This document shows, in pieces, positions 7,670-13,992 of a stretch of DNA of 16,867 bases. This DNA comes from JANQRV01 sp964533785 (GTDB taxonomy: Bacteria > Bacteroidota > Bacteroidia > Chitinophagales > Saprospiraceae). The translations under genes and the position numbers were made by a program. The DNA lies in assembly GCA_964533785.1 (NCBI GenBank), contig CAZHNG010000127.1, positions 1 through 16,867 on the forward strand. Reading direction: 5' to 3'. Position 1 is the first letter of the stretch; each line of letters begins with the position of its first letter. The notes below the pieces were generated by a model that made no database searches, was not told the DNA's origin, and saw only the letters and a list, made by a program, of their open reading frames with translations.

Positions 7670-8164
7670 TCACTTATTGCCTTCCCGCCACGTTTCAATC
7701 TGTTCTCGCAACGCTGCAAATACCGCTTCAACGTCATAGTTTTTTTCGGAAATCACCTGTGTTTTGTTTTTCTTTTCTTCAATGATCAATAAACGGGTGG
7801 AGGCTAAGGTAATATTTCGATTGACCATTGATGTTTGTTCGTCATCTTCCAGGGATGCTTTTAAGATATCTTCAAATGACGAGGCACCGTAGGGGGTGGT
7901 TATGCTGTCAGCATATATCTTTATAGCGGACAATTTTTGGAAAGACAGATAGCTGAACCAGGCGGTACTCCCGGCGATCAAAAAAATGAAAAAACAAAAC
8001 ATGGCAGCGGCCAACATCCTGTTTTTTCCCCAGGAAGACTTTTTGCGCCTTGCATAAAGTAGGATTGAAACCAGCAATAAGACCGTCGCTACTCCCAGGC
8101 TTAGCAAAAAGTTTTTATAATCTGTCGAATTTACCGCTTCAAACACATAGATGGGATCATTCAT
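7670..8164 (-). CDS. Two-TM membrane protein, function unknown
   Basis: A 164-residue protein. The first membrane span is at about 18-37 and a basic loop (RRKKSSWGKNR) follows. The second span is at about 50-70, and a charged C-terminal domain of about 90 residues ends in a predicted helix (VEAVFAALREQIETW). By the positive-inside rule the loop is cytoplasmic, so the C-terminal domain would be periplasmic. I do not recognise a family. The start codon at 8164 lies within the 3' end of the upstream DUF4340-like gene (8-bp overlap), so the two are almost certainly co-translated and may form a complex. Confidence 0.72.
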   Translation of the reverse strand: MNDPIYVFEAVNSTDYKNFLLSLGVATVLLLVSILLYARRKKSSWGKNRMLAAAMFCFFIFLIAGSTAWFSYLSFQKLSAIKIYADSITTPYGASSFEDILKASLEDDEQTSMVNRNITLASTRLLIIEEKKNKTQVISEKNYDVEAVFAALREQIETWREGNK

Positions 8165-9089
8165 CTTTGTTATCGATTATTTGCATGAATTCAAGAAAAA
8201 TAGTGTTGAATAAACCGGATGAATCACTGTGGAAAAATGCTTCATTTTGGTTGGATCTTAGGATAAAGGAGTGGTAGTCCAATGTATCGAGGTAGCAATC
8301 GACCACTATACTATCTCTATCGTTTTCCGTCCATAATTTAATCGTTTGTTTGGGGATTTTTTCGGTACTGAGTTCATCAAAGTCATCCGCAAAGTTTCGG
8401 CTGGATATGTTGGTTAGTCCTTTGAAATACTTTTCTATTGAAACCGAATCAACAGTTCTCGGTTCATTAGTATACCATTGCTGGTCCTTTTTTAACAGTT
8501 CGTGTATCACAGAATCTTGCACGCCAAAGCGGAGGTGGTCAATGTCCTGGTCCGATGGTAGTTGAATTAGTTTAGGAGACCGGAAAGGAGTAATATCCGT
8601 AAGAATTGCAGCAATTTCTTTTCCATTTATTTGATAAACTTCATTTTCACCATTCAACCGGATATACCGAAGCCTGGTAGAATCCGTTTGGTCCGTACCC
8701 AGGTAAAAATCCTCTAATACTTTTAATTGGTTAAATACTTTGATATGGGTGCCGGTTTCATTACCAATCCGGTATTCTTTCCATGCTTTAGAAGAGCTAG
8801 TGACGATGTGGCTGGTTTGAATTTGTGATACTGAGTTCAGTACAGACTGTACAGGGTGGGGCAGGGCCTTAACGCTAATTTGTCCGTTCGAGGCTATCCA
8901 TCCGACGGGTTCACGGGTAAGGGTGATCTGTTGGGCGCCTTTGGTGATGGTAATAGAACTAATAGCTGCCGTGTCAATATTGATCAAATCGACCACGAAG
9001 GCATTACTTTTTTCAGGCATCCATACGCTCCAAATACTGAAGATGGCGAATGCGGCCAATAAAAGGATCAATAAGCTTCGTGGTCTCAT
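8157..9089 (-). CDS. DUF4340-like membrane-anchored protein
   Basis: A 310-residue protein with one N-terminal membrane anchor (about residues 4-23, SLLILLLAAFAIFSIWSVWM) and a large extracytoplasmic beta-rich domain. The pattern of an early 'ISSITITKGAQQITLTREPVGWIA' strand pair followed by 'VLNSVSQIQTSHIVTSS' and 'YRIGNETGTHIKVF' is that of DUF4340, whose members often neighbour ABC-2/GldG-type transporters. Here no such transporter is adjacent: downstream is an overlapping two-TM gene, and upstream is repeat-rich DNA and an IS element. The operon may therefore have been separated from former partners; this is inference. Start ATG at 9089 places the membrane anchor correctly. Family call moderate, function unknown. 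Confidence 0.75.
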   Translation of the reverse strand: MRPRSLLILLLAAFAIFSIWSVWMPEKSNAFVVDLINIDTAAISSITITKGAQQITLTREPVGWIASNGQISVKALPHPVQSVLNSVSQIQTSHIVTSSSKAWKEYRIGNETGTHIKVFNQLKVLEDFYLGTDQTDSTRLRYIRLNGENEVYQINGKEIAAILTDITPFRSPKLIQLPSDQDIDHLRFGVQDSVIHELLKKDQQWYTNEPRTVDSVSIEKYFKGLTNISSRNFADDFDELSTEKIPKQTIKLWTENDRDSIVVDCYLDTLDYHSFILRSNQNEAFFHSDSSGLFNTIFLEFMQIIDNKDE

Positions 9090-9200
9090 AGTAGTGGTGT
9101 TATGGTAGTTTTGTTGCTATCTATTGACGTTGCTACAGCACATTCAATACCTTATACCCAGTAGTTTCCAGAAGATAAATCGTATTCATTAGCTTGATGA

Positions 9201-9249
9201 CCAGTAAATTTAGTGTCCAGCTTCTAACGTCTAGTTGTATTAGTTTTTA
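9201..9249. repeat. Degenerate heptamer tract
   Basis: Read in steps of seven, this segment gives CAGTAAA, TTTAGTG, TCCAGCT, TCTAACG, TCTAGTT, GTATTAG, TTTTTAA. Most units contain a CTA/TAG-type core in a shifted register. A similar tract in the opposite orientation lies at the right edge of the window (16817-16865). Too degenerate to be recent slippage. Confidence 0.45.
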
Positions 9250-9267
9250 AACTTGGGGCGATTCTTT

Positions 9268-9361
9268 ATGAGGTTATGAGGTTATGAGGTTATGAGGTTA
9301 TGAGGTTATGAGGTTATATGGTTATAAAGTTATATGGTTATAAAGTTATATGGTTATAAAG
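9268..9361 (+). repeat. Octamer array, left of the IS256 element
   Basis: Six perfect copies of ATGAGGTT (9268-9315) are followed directly by alternating ATATGGTT and ATAAAGTT octamers (9316-9361), about 12 octamers in all. The last one abuts the IS left end. The units share the pattern ATnnnGTT. The opposite flank of the IS carries a sister array in inverted orientation. Confidence 0.9.
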
Positions 9362-9362
9362 T

Positions 9363-9388
9363 GGGATAGTTCAATCAAGTGTGTCTAT
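9363..9388 (+). repeat. IS256 left terminal inverted repeat
   Basis: It matches the reverse complement of 10768-10793 at about 20 of 26 positions, including the uninterrupted core AAGTGTGTCT (9377-9386). The octamer array ends at 9361, directly outside. Confidence 0.7.
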
Positions 9389-9407
9389 TAGTTAAGAAAA
9401 TAGGTTA

Positions 9408-9428
9408 CAGGAAAGCTTTTCTTTCCTG
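9408..9428. terminator. Small hairpin inside the IS, 3' of the transposase
   Basis: CAGGAAAG (9408-9415) and CTTTCCTG (9421-9428) form a perfect 8-bp stem with a 5-nt loop. It lies on the IS-end side of the larger GC-rich hairpin, so it is second in line for transcripts leaving the transposase gene. Confidence 0.5.
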
Positions 9429-9432
9429 GGAG

Positions 9433-9481
9433 GCGCTTGGCGCCGCTTGGAGGCCGTAGGCCGGAAAGCGGCGCCAAGCGC
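9433..9481. terminator. GC-rich hairpin abutting the transposase stop codon
   Basis: Perfect 16-bp arms GCGCTTGGCGCCGCTT (9433-9448) and AAGCGGCGCCAAGCGC (9466-9481) enclose a further GGCC-GTA-GGCC mini-stem. The hairpin begins 2 bp after the transposase TGA (9484-9486). No long U-run follows, so it could stop transcription, stabilise the 3' end, or shield the gene from readthrough entering from outside. The arms are far more GC-rich than the surroundings. Confidence 0.7.
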
Positions 9482-9483
9482 GC

Positions 9484-10740
9484 TCATTTCTCTGCCAGGT
9501 GCCGGGTATACCTTTCGCCGTACATCTCGGCCAGGGCCCTTTGGATGGCTTTCCATCCGTAGGCTCTTTTTTTCCAGGACTTCTTGTTGTGCATCAGGCT
9601 CAGGTAGATTTGTTTGACCAGGGCTGTGTCAGAAGGCCAGGCCGCTTTCCCCTTAATGAGCTTGCGAATGATCCGGTGTAGAGCTTCCACAGGGTTAGTC
9701 GTATAGATCATCCGGCGCATCTCTTTGGGGTAATCCATAAAAGCCATCAGTTCTTCCCAGTCCTTCTCCCAACTGTCTACCAGCCGGCTGTATTTGTGTT
9801 CCCAGTCCACTTTAAAAGAAACCATCGCGCTTCGGGCTGCTTCCTTAGAATTAGCGGTGTATACAGCACGTAAGGCCTTTCGCACTTCTTTGCTGTCCTT
9901 GTCATCGACAAAGCGCGTGGAACTACGCACTTTGTGCACAATGCACTTCTGAATCGTAGCCAACGGGAAAACCTCTGAGATCGCTTCGCTAAAGCCACTC
10001 AAGTCATCAGTACAGAAAACCAGGACGTCTTCTACGCCCCGTTCTTGCAAGTCCTCCAGTACCATACCCCAGCGGCTGGCGCCCTCGCTCTCATTGATGT
10101 ACAGGCCTAGTAAGTCACGCTTACCCTCTGCATCAATCCCGTACACCGTGTAAAAAGCACGGCTGCTATAGCGGCCCTCGTAGCGCACTTTGAAGTGTAC
10201 GGCGTCTAAGTAGATAATCGCATATAAAGGGCGTAAACGCCGATTACGCCACGCCTGGATCTCGGGAAGCACCTTGTCCGTAATGGCCGAGATCTTGCCT
10301 GCTGAGACGAATAAGCCGTACAGCTTTGACAATAGCCGCCGCACATCTTCCACTGAGTTGCCCTGGGCGTACAAGGCAATAATCTGCTCATCTACCCCAC
10401 TGGATAGCTCGCCTTGGCCTTTGCCAACCAGCTCCGGTTCAAAGTCCGAATTACGGTCTCTCGGCGTGCGGATCGACAGCGGGCCGGCAGCCGAAAGAAG
10501 CTGCTTTTCCGTATACCCATTGCGCTTATTTTTCCGCTCACTGGCTCGTTCTTCATCCAGAAACTCTTCTACTTCGCCTTCCAGCATCTTGTTCACCAGA
10601 GCCTGTAGTAGTTCGCTAAAAACACTATCCTCGCTCAACAGCGGCTGCTTCGAATACAAATGGTCCACCATCCGCTCTCGAAGTTCCCCGTCCGGTATCA
10701 ATTCTTCTAGTTTCTTGTTCTTCTTTTTCTGCTTCGCCAT
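9484..10740 (-). CDS. IS256-family (mutator-type) transposase
   Basis: A 418-residue transposase, full length for the family. The N-terminal part (1-100) has the usual lysine-rich start, EVEEFLDEERAS and the conserved RNGY. The DDE triad can be placed at D179 (IYLDAVHFKVR), D245 (CTDDLSGF) and E352 (TTNPVEALHR), with the family hallmark CIVHKVR at 266-272. It catalyses cut/copy-type DNA strand transfer at the IS ends. No frameshift or stop is present, so the gene looks functional. It starts 28 bp inside the right terminal repeat and ends just before a GC-rich hairpin. Start ATG at 10740 fits family N-termini. Confidence 0.96.
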   Translation of the reverse strand: MAKQKKKNKKLEELIPDGELRERMVDHLYSKQPLLSEDSVFSELLQALVNKMLEGEVEEFLDEERASERKNKRNGYTEKQLLSAAGPLSIRTPRDRNSDFEPELVGKGQGELSSGVDEQIIALYAQGNSVEDVRRLLSKLYGLFVSAGKISAITDKVLPEIQAWRNRRLRPLYAIIYLDAVHFKVRYEGRYSSRAFYTVYGIDAEGKRDLLGLYINESEGASRWGMVLEDLQERGVEDVLVFCTDDLSGFSEAISEVFPLATIQKCIVHKVRSSTRFVDDKDSKEVRKALRAVYTANSKEAARSAMVSFKVDWEHKYSRLVDSWEKDWEELMAFMDYPKEMRRMIYTTNPVEALHRIIRKLIKGKAAWPSDTALVKQIYLSLMHNKKSWKKRAYGWKAIQRALAEMYGERYTRHLAEK

Positions 10741-10767
10741 AATTATCGTGTGTTTGCGTTAATATAC

Positions 10768-10793
10768 ACAGACACACTTTAATGAACAGTCTC
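10768..10793 (-). repeat. IS256 right terminal inverted repeat
   Basis: Read on the minus strand it begins GAGACTGTTC and contains the AAGTGTGTCT core shared with the left end (9377-9386). It lies 28 bp upstream of the transposase start codon, so any transposase promoter overlaps it. Confidence 0.7.
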
Positions 10794-10804
10794 GGAGTAT
10801 TTTT

Positions 10805-10892
10805 ACATAACCACATAACCACATAACCACATAACCACATAACCACATAACTACATAACCACATAACCACATAACCACATAACCACATAACC
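10805..10892 (-). repeat. Octamer array, right of the IS256 element, inverted relative to the left array
   Basis: Eleven tandem copies of ACATAACC (one copy, 10845-10852, ends in T). On the minus strand the unit reads ATGTGGTT, differing from the left unit ATGAGGTT at one position. The array begins 11 bp outside the IS right end. Because eight is not a multiple of three, the array stays open in some frames and creates a spurious repetitive reading frame on the minus strand. Confidence 0.92.
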
Positions 10893-10907
10893 ATAGCCCT
10901 AAAGTTA

Positions 10908-10958
10908 TACTTGACGCGAAGTGGTTTGGTACTTCCCAAACCTACTTCGCGTCAAGTA
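10908..10958. repeat. Long hairpin (22-bp stem with one bulge)
   Basis: TACTTGACGCGAAGT (10908-10922) pairs perfectly with ACTTCGCGTCAAGTA (10944-10958). After a single bulged T (10943) the stem continues with GGTTTGG (10923-10929) on CCAAACC (10936-10942), leaving a 6-nt loop. No U-run flanks either side, so it is not a standard intrinsic terminator. It may be a REP-like palindrome or a backup stop for ychF readthrough. Confidence 0.75.
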
Positions 10959-11020
10959 CGATATATTAAATCGAGTAATACTACCCCCAAGTCAAAGGAG
11001 CAATACATCTAATGCCTAAT

Positions 11021-11194
11021 AGACTTGTCTAGACGGTGTATTCAAATTGGAAAAATGAGGAATTTTTATTTATATCATTACTCCCGATAGCGATCGGGAT
11101 TGAAGCCGCCTAGCATCGCTAAGCAATGAAAAATTCGAATGATATAGATAAAAAGGCCCATTTTAACTTTTGAAGACACTGTTTAGACAAGTCT
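11021..11194. mobile_element. MITE-like non-coding element with long inverted arms
   Basis: The left arm (11017-11079) and the right arm (11138-11198) are imperfect inverted repeats. About 26 of the 30 outermost bases match, and the innermost TTTTTAT(T/C)TATATCATT matches at 16 of 17. The tips read AGACTTGTCT and AGACAAGTCT, and AAT borders both sides (11018-11020 and 11195-11197), a possible 3-bp target duplication. The centre (11080-11137) holds a small hairpin TCCCGAT-AGCG-ATCGGGA (11082-11099) and no open frame. It ends 5 bp from the ychF stop codon. I cannot name the parent IS family. Confidence 0.65.
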
Positions 11195-11199
11195 AATAT

Positions 11200-12297
11200 T
11201 TATACATTGAACCGGAAATGCATCACATCTCCGTCAGTCACCAAATACTCTTTGCCTTCAACGCCTAATTTACCGGCTTCTTTTACCGCTTGTTCAGAGC
11301 CTAGGTCAATATAGTCCTTAAATTTGATCACTTCCGCGCGAATAAAGCCTTTTTCAAAATCACTGTGGATTACTCCTGCAGCCTGTGGAGCTTTCATTCC
11401 ATCAGTTATCGTCCAGGCCCTTACTTCTTTTTCACCAGCGGTAAAATAAGTAATGAGGTTAAGTAAGTTGTAACAGGCACGGATTAACCGGTTCACGCCT
11501 GGCTCTTTCAGTTCCATGGCTTCCAGGAATTCCCGGCGTTCTTCAGGATCTTCTAACTGGGCAATTTCTGCCTCAATACCGGCACTGATCAGTATGATCT
11601 CGGCCTTTTCGTTCTTTACTGCTTCAGCAAAGCGTTTAGTATGCTCATTCCCTTCGTGAACGGCATCTTCGTCGACATTGCAAACGTACAGAATGGGTTT
11701 GCCCGTTAGCAGCATCAAGGATTCAATGAGCTCCGCCTGTTCTTTGTCGTATTCAAAAGTACGGGCAGGTTGCTCACTTTCCAGGTGCGCTTTCAATTTT
11801 TCCACTACCTCAATGTTCTTTAAGATCTCTTTGTCACCCCCCTTCGCATTTTTACGTAGTTTTTCCAGCCGTTTTTCAATAGTTTCAATATCCTTCAGCA
11901 ACAGTTCAGTGTCGATGATCTCTTTATCTCTGACCGGGTCTACATTGCCGTCCACGTGAATGACGTTGTCGTCTTCGAAGCAACGAATAACGTGCACAAT
12001 AGCGTCAACCTCCCGGATATTGGCTAAAAATTGATTTCCTAAACCTTCTCCCTGGCTCGCTCCTTTGATCAATCCGGCAATATCTACAATTTCTATGGTG
12101 GTAGGTATTACTTTTTGTGGATTCACGATGTTCTTTAATTGATCCAAACGAGGATCGGGAACCGTAATAATACCAACATTCGGATCTTTGGTAGCAAATG
12201 GATAATTGGCCGCCAGGGCTTTAGCTGAGGTCAGCGCATTGAATAGCGTAGATTTACCTACATTCGGCAGGCCTACAATACCGCATTTCAATCCCAT
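11200..12297 (-). CDS. ychF: Ribosome-associated ATPase YchF (OLA1 family)
   Basis: A 365-residue YchF, the usual length. P-loop GLPNVGKST at 9-17, switch region DIAGLIKGAS (72-81) with the family GEGLGNQFLANIREVDA, and an NVDE motif (207-210) in place of NKxD, the substitution behind the ATP preference of YchF/OLA1. A helical hairpin lies at about 130-195 and a C-terminal TGS domain at about 280-365 (KEVRAWTITDG, GFIRAEVI, YLVTDGDVMHFRF). It binds ribosomes and acts in translation or stress response in the cytoplasm. The gene is divergent from acpH across 120 bp and is followed immediately by the MITE-like element. All motifs intact. Confidence 0.97.
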   Translation of the reverse strand: MGLKCGIVGLPNVGKSTLFNALTSAKALAANYPFATKDPNVGIITVPDPRLDQLKNIVNPQKVIPTTIEIVDIAGLIKGASQGEGLGNQFLANIREVDAIVHVIRCFEDDNVIHVDGNVDPVRDKEIIDTELLLKDIETIEKRLEKLRKNAKGGDKEILKNIEVVEKLKAHLESEQPARTFEYDKEQAELIESLMLLTGKPILYVCNVDEDAVHEGNEHTKRFAEAVKNEKAEIILISAGIEAEIAQLEDPEERREFLEAMELKEPGVNRLIRACYNLLNLITYFTAGEKEVRAWTITDGMKAPQAAGVIHSDFEKGFIRAEVIKFKDYIDLGSEQAVKEAGKLGVEGKEYLVTDGDVMHFRFNV

Positions 12298-12403
12298 AAT
12301 AACTTAGTAGTTAATAATATTTTGTAATAAATAGCTATGATTGTTTTTCTTCATTTCTGAAGAATGTAATCAACAAGCAAATGGTTTAAAAAACCGTAAA
12401 ATA

Positions 12404-12411
12404 CAAAGATA
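12404..12411 (-). promoter_or_regulatory. Candidate -7 box (TATCTTTG) for ychF
   Basis: An exact TAnnTTTG match on the minus strand, just upstream of the divergent acpH start and 107 bp before the ychF ATG. That would give a leader of about 100 nt. No good -33 TTG is seen at the expected distance, so the assignment rests on the single box. Confidence 0.4.
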
Positions 12412-12417
12412 AATACA

Positions 12418-12999
12418 ATGAATTTTCTTGCCCATACTTTTCTTTCCTGTCGTGATGAAAAAATGCTGATTGGCAATTTTTTGGGTGATTTTGTCAAAAA
12501 CAAAGATATTCCGCACTATGAGGAAGGTATTCAACAAGGGATTTTCCTACATAGAAAAATAGATACTTATACGGATAACCATCCTTTGGTGAAGCAAGGA
12601 GCGCGAAGGCTATATGCAGCGCATGGCAAATACGGTTCGGTGATCATCGATGTTTTTTACGATCATTTTCTGGCGAAGAATTGGTCAAAATACCACCATA
12701 ATACCCTGGATGACTTCACCAAGCAAGTTTATCCGGTATTTTTGAATTACTTACCCATTCTGCCCCCTAAGCTTCAAAACAGGTTACGGTCTATGGTCGA
12801 TGATAATTGGTTGGCTCTCTATGCTGAACGATCGGGGATTGCCAAAGCTTTGAACCGGATGAGATCAAGGCTCAGCAGACCGTCTTTATTTGAAGGGGTA
12901 ATGGGAAGCTTTGACCGGGATTATGAACTACTTGATGCTGAATTTCAAGTGTTTTTTCCGGAATTGATGGTTTATGTGGAGCGGGAGTGTTGGTGTTGA
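12418..12999 (+). CDS. acpH: Acyl carrier protein phosphodiesterase (AcpH/DUF479 family)
   Basis: A 193-residue cytoplasmic protein of the AcpH family, an HD-like metal-dependent hydrolase that removes the 4'-phosphopantetheine arm from holo-ACP. Family marks: the N-terminal MNFLAH, GNFLGDFVK (19-27), GIFLHRKIDTYTDNHP (41-56), and DVFYDHFLAKNW (78-89), which together supply the conserved His and Asp metal ligands. The length is normal. Start ATG 12418 gives the canonical MNFLAH N-terminus. The gene is alone on its strand; the AT-rich restriction-modification island begins right after its stop. Enzymatic function is inferred from family membership. Confidence 0.87.
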   Translation: MNFLAHTFLSCRDEKMLIGNFLGDFVKNKDIPHYEEGIQQGIFLHRKIDTYTDNHPLVKQGARRLYAAHGKYGSVIIDVFYDHFLAKNWSKYHHNTLDDFTKQVYPVFLNYLPILPPKLQNRLRSMVDDNWLALYAERSGIAKALNRMRSRLSRPSLFEGVMGSFDRDYELLDAEFQVFFPELMVYVERECWC

Positions 13000-13131
13000 G
13001 TTCAATCAAGTGATTTTTTAGTATTCAAACCAGAATTTTTTCACAATTATGTTAATAACTTTCCGTGTTATAATTTGTTTTTCTAAAAATTTAAAACTTT
13101 TTTTGTCTTTTAAGAGAAAATTTAAGATGAG

Positions 13132-13992
13132 ATGAAAATAGTAGCGGAATTATTACTTGGAGATTGTCGTGAAATGTTGGAAAAAATACCAGATAGCTCG
13201 GTTGACCTTATTTTCACTTCTCCTCCTTACGCTGATCAAAGGAAAAACACCTACGGCGGAATTCATCCAGATAAATATGTACAATGGTTTCTCCCAATTT
13301 CCAAGGAATTATTCAGAGTTTTAGCTCCTAGAGGTACTTTTGTTTTAAATATTAAGGAAAAAGTAGTAGCTGGAGAACGCAGCACCTATGTCATGGAATT
13401 GATTATTGAAATGAGGAAACAAGGATGGCTTTGGACAGAAGAATTTATTTGGCATAAAAAGAATTGTTATCCAGGTAAATGGCCAAATAGGTTTAGAGAT
13501 GCATGGGAGAGGTTGCTCCAATTTAATAAGAATAAAAAGTTTAACATGTACCAGGAGGAGGTAATGGTACCTGTGGGAGATTGGGCAAAATCCAGGCTAA
13601 AAAAATTGAGTAAAACTGATAAAACCAGGGATGAATCAAAAGTAGGAAGTGGTTTCGGTAAAAATATTTCGAATTGGGTAGGGAGAGAAAAAGTATATCC
13701 AACAAATGTTTTGCACTTGGCTACAGAATGTAGCAATAAAAAACATAGTGCGGCATTTCCAGAAGGATTACCTGAATGGTTTATTAAGTTGTTCACTCAA
13801 CCAGGAGATACTATTTTAGATCCTTTTATGGGTTCAGGAACTACAATTTCTGTTGCCCAAAGGATGATGAGAAATTCTATAGGTATTGAGATCAAGCCAG
13901 AATATTTTGAGATTGTGAAATCAGAAGTAGAACCAGTTAAACTTTTTCTTCTTGAACCTGAAAAAAGTTATGGAAAGTTTAAAGTACTCTGA
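13132..13992 (+). CDS. Type II DNA amino-methyltransferase (beta class, N4-cytosine/N6-adenine)
   Basis: A 286-residue S-adenosylmethionine-dependent MTase. The catalytic motif IV TSPPY (29-33) comes before the SAM-binding motif I DPFMGSGTT (230-238), the beta-class order. It modifies the exocyclic amino group of C or A; the SPPY form is most common in N4-cytosine enzymes but does not decide it. The variable target-recognition part is about 75-200, and the sequence read cannot be deduced. The restriction gene overlaps its 3' end by 23 bp, so the pair is co-expressed. No controller (C) gene is visible in the 132 bp upstream. The composition is markedly more AT-rich than its neighbours, suggesting transfer. 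Confidence 0.92.
   Translation: MKIVAELLLGDCREMLEKIPDSSVDLIFTSPPYADQRKNTYGGIHPDKYVQWFLPISKELFRVLAPRGTFVLNIKEKVVAGERSTYVMELIIEMRKQGWLWTEEFIWHKKNCYPGKWPNRFRDAWERLLQFNKNKKFNMYQEEVMVPVGDWAKSRLKKLSKTDKTRDESKVGSGFGKNISNWVGREKVYPTNVLHLATECSNKKHSAAFPEGLPEWFIKLFTQPGDTILDPFMGSGTTISVAQRMMRNSIGIEIKPEYFEIVKSEVEPVKLFLLEPEKSYGKFKVL

Larger units (their letters stand above)
9363..10793 (-). mobile_element. IS256-family insertion sequence (about 1.43 kb)
   Basis: A single transposase gene is bounded by imperfect inverted ends. The left end (9363-9388, GGGATAGTTCAATCAAGTGT...) and the right end (10768-10793 read on the minus strand, GAGACTGTTCATTAAAGTGT...) share about 20 of 26 positions, with an identical core AAGTGTGTCT. 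The length and single-gene layout fit IS256. I find no 8-9 bp target duplication at the proposed ends, so the insertion is old, the ends are slightly misplaced, or a flank has been rearranged. Confidence 0.8.

Noticed and set aside
10274..10762. 162-codon plus-strand frame opposite the transposase gene, rich in Ser and Phe
   Set aside because: Composition is that of a reverse-complement shadow of the Lys/Glu-rich transposase.
9355..10802. Target-site duplication of the IS256 element
   Set aside because: The 8-9 bp outside the proposed ends (left ...TATAAAGT, right GGAGTATT...) do not match, so no duplication is claimed.
9268..10892. CRISPR-like array
   Set aside because: The units are uninterrupted 8-bp tandem repeats without spacers, and no cas gene is nearby.
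10625..10939. Minus-strand open frame with a repetitive MWLCGYVV-like protein
   Set aside because: The repeats are a direct translation of the octamer array (three frames cycle over 24 bp), and the rest is antisense or out of frame with the transposase start. No gene support.
13069..13077. TATAATTTG as promoter of the methyltransferase gene
   Set aside because: It resembles both a sigma70 -10 and a misspaced -7 box, but the spacing does not fit TAnnTTTG and no partner element is evident in this AT-rich stretch.
13952..13972. TTG start for the restriction endonuclease
   Set aside because: An ATG six codons downstream gives a family-like N-terminus, so the longer form was not used.
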